DNA from: Clostridium saccharobutylicum DSM 13864
GTDB lineage: Bacteria > Bacillota > Clostridia > Clostridiales > Clostridiaceae
Direction of reading: 5' to 3'
Assembly: GCF_000473995.1 (NCBI RefSeq)
Contig: NC_022571.1
Location: 1,886,501 to 1,950,500, forward strand
Length of the DNA stretch: 64,000 bases
Part shown: positions 63,911-64,000 of the stretch, one piece after another
Layout: each line of letters starts with the position of its first letter
Numbering within the stretch: position 1 is the stretch's first letter
Made by a program: the position numbers and the translations under genes
The notes under the pieces: model-generated
The model's input: only the letters and a program-made list of their open reading frames with translations
What the model was told of the DNA's origin: nothing
The model's database searches: none

Positions 63911-63922
63911 TTCATATATGAA
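63911..63922 (+). promoter_or_regulatory. Second TTCATATATGAA palindrome
   Basis: Same 12-bp palindrome as at 63427-63438, 24 bp before the amidohydrolase-like ATG and 23 bp after the marR stop. Confidence 0.65.
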
Positions 63923-63945
63923 ATAAATTTAAGGAGTGATATTAA

Positions 63946-64000
63946 ATGATAATAGATAGTCATGCACATGTTATATTACCAGTAGAAAAACATATTGAAT
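63946..64000 (+). CDS. Amidohydrolase-like gene (3' end cut by window)
   Basis: Only 18 codons are visible. MIIDSHAHVILPVEKHIE has the metal-binding H-x-H of TIM-barrel amidohydrolases. AAGGAG lies about 10 nt before ATG 63946. It probably forms a regulon with the MarR gene. Confidence 0.6.
   Translation, partial: MIIDSHAHVILPVEKHIE

Overview
The window is very AT-rich DNA with strong Shine-Dalgarno sites, many U-tailed hairpin terminators, a T-box leader, CarD, YtaF, YmaF and YvrJ family genes and LRR/cell-wall-repeat exoproteins. This points to a Gram-positive, spore-forming Clostridium of the solventogenic (C. beijerinckii-like) type. No rRNA, tRNA or CRISPR array was seen.

Region 1 (about 1-29,800) is a metal-acquisition island. 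It opens inside a thiazoline-forming nonribosomal peptide synthetase (NRPS) operon: a cut-off Cys-activating A-PCP protein; TubC-Cy-A(MT)-PCP-TE; a thiazolinyl imide reductase; and a PCP-thioester reductase. An AraC regulator follows, divergent from an ECF-type importer (S, T and fused A subunits) and a pair of YbtP/YbtQ-like ABC proteins. Next come a Fur-family regulator, a chemoreceptor with a near-perfect Fur box, a graveyard of decayed iron-uptake genes (Nramp, FecCD, FecE and Fur fragments), a DtxR/MntR-type regulator, a DUF2325 protein, an intact Nramp transporter, an alpha/beta hydrolase, a PanE/ApbA-like reductase, a second AraC regulator and a second ABC pair. Four copies of a GTTAG-N6-CTAAC-like dyad lie in its intergenic regions, three beside metal genes and one upstream of the second ABC pair; they are likely targets of the DtxR-type regulator. 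The layout recalls the equibactin locus of Streptococcus equi. A palindromic MITE-like repeat occurs as a 166-bp copy (21749-21914) and an internally deleted 41-bp copy (10542-10582).

Region 2 (about 29,900-39,300) is a loose collection: a multicopper oxidase whose only plausible start is ATT, a DUF134 and NifX-like convergent pair, a poly-Asn protein, a frameshifted kinase-like pseudogene, a ferritin-like protein, YvrJ, a sigma factor with a nonsense codon, a GNAT acetyltransferase and several tiny ORFs. Long gene-poor stretches hold hairpins.

Region 3 (about 39,300-54,700) is housekeeping and envelope: ilvB-ilvN behind a T-box, a divergent kinase-like protein (its 5' end duplicated nearby), YmaF, CarD, an LD-carboxypeptidase plus NlpC/P60 muropeptide-recycling pair, an Rpn-tail mini-ORF, YtaF, leuA, an orphan hybrid-sensing histidine kinase, a secreted lichenase and hisC.

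Region 4 (about 54,700-64,000) has a secreted LRR/cell-wall-binding/Cys-hydrolase protein preceded by a tandem duplication, a decayed resolvase N-domain, a four-gene CobW/CobW-like/permease/TIGR03943 metal module, a lipoprotein, a short-chain dehydrogenase, and a MarR regulator with matching palindromes before itself and before the amidohydrolase-like gene cut by the right edge.
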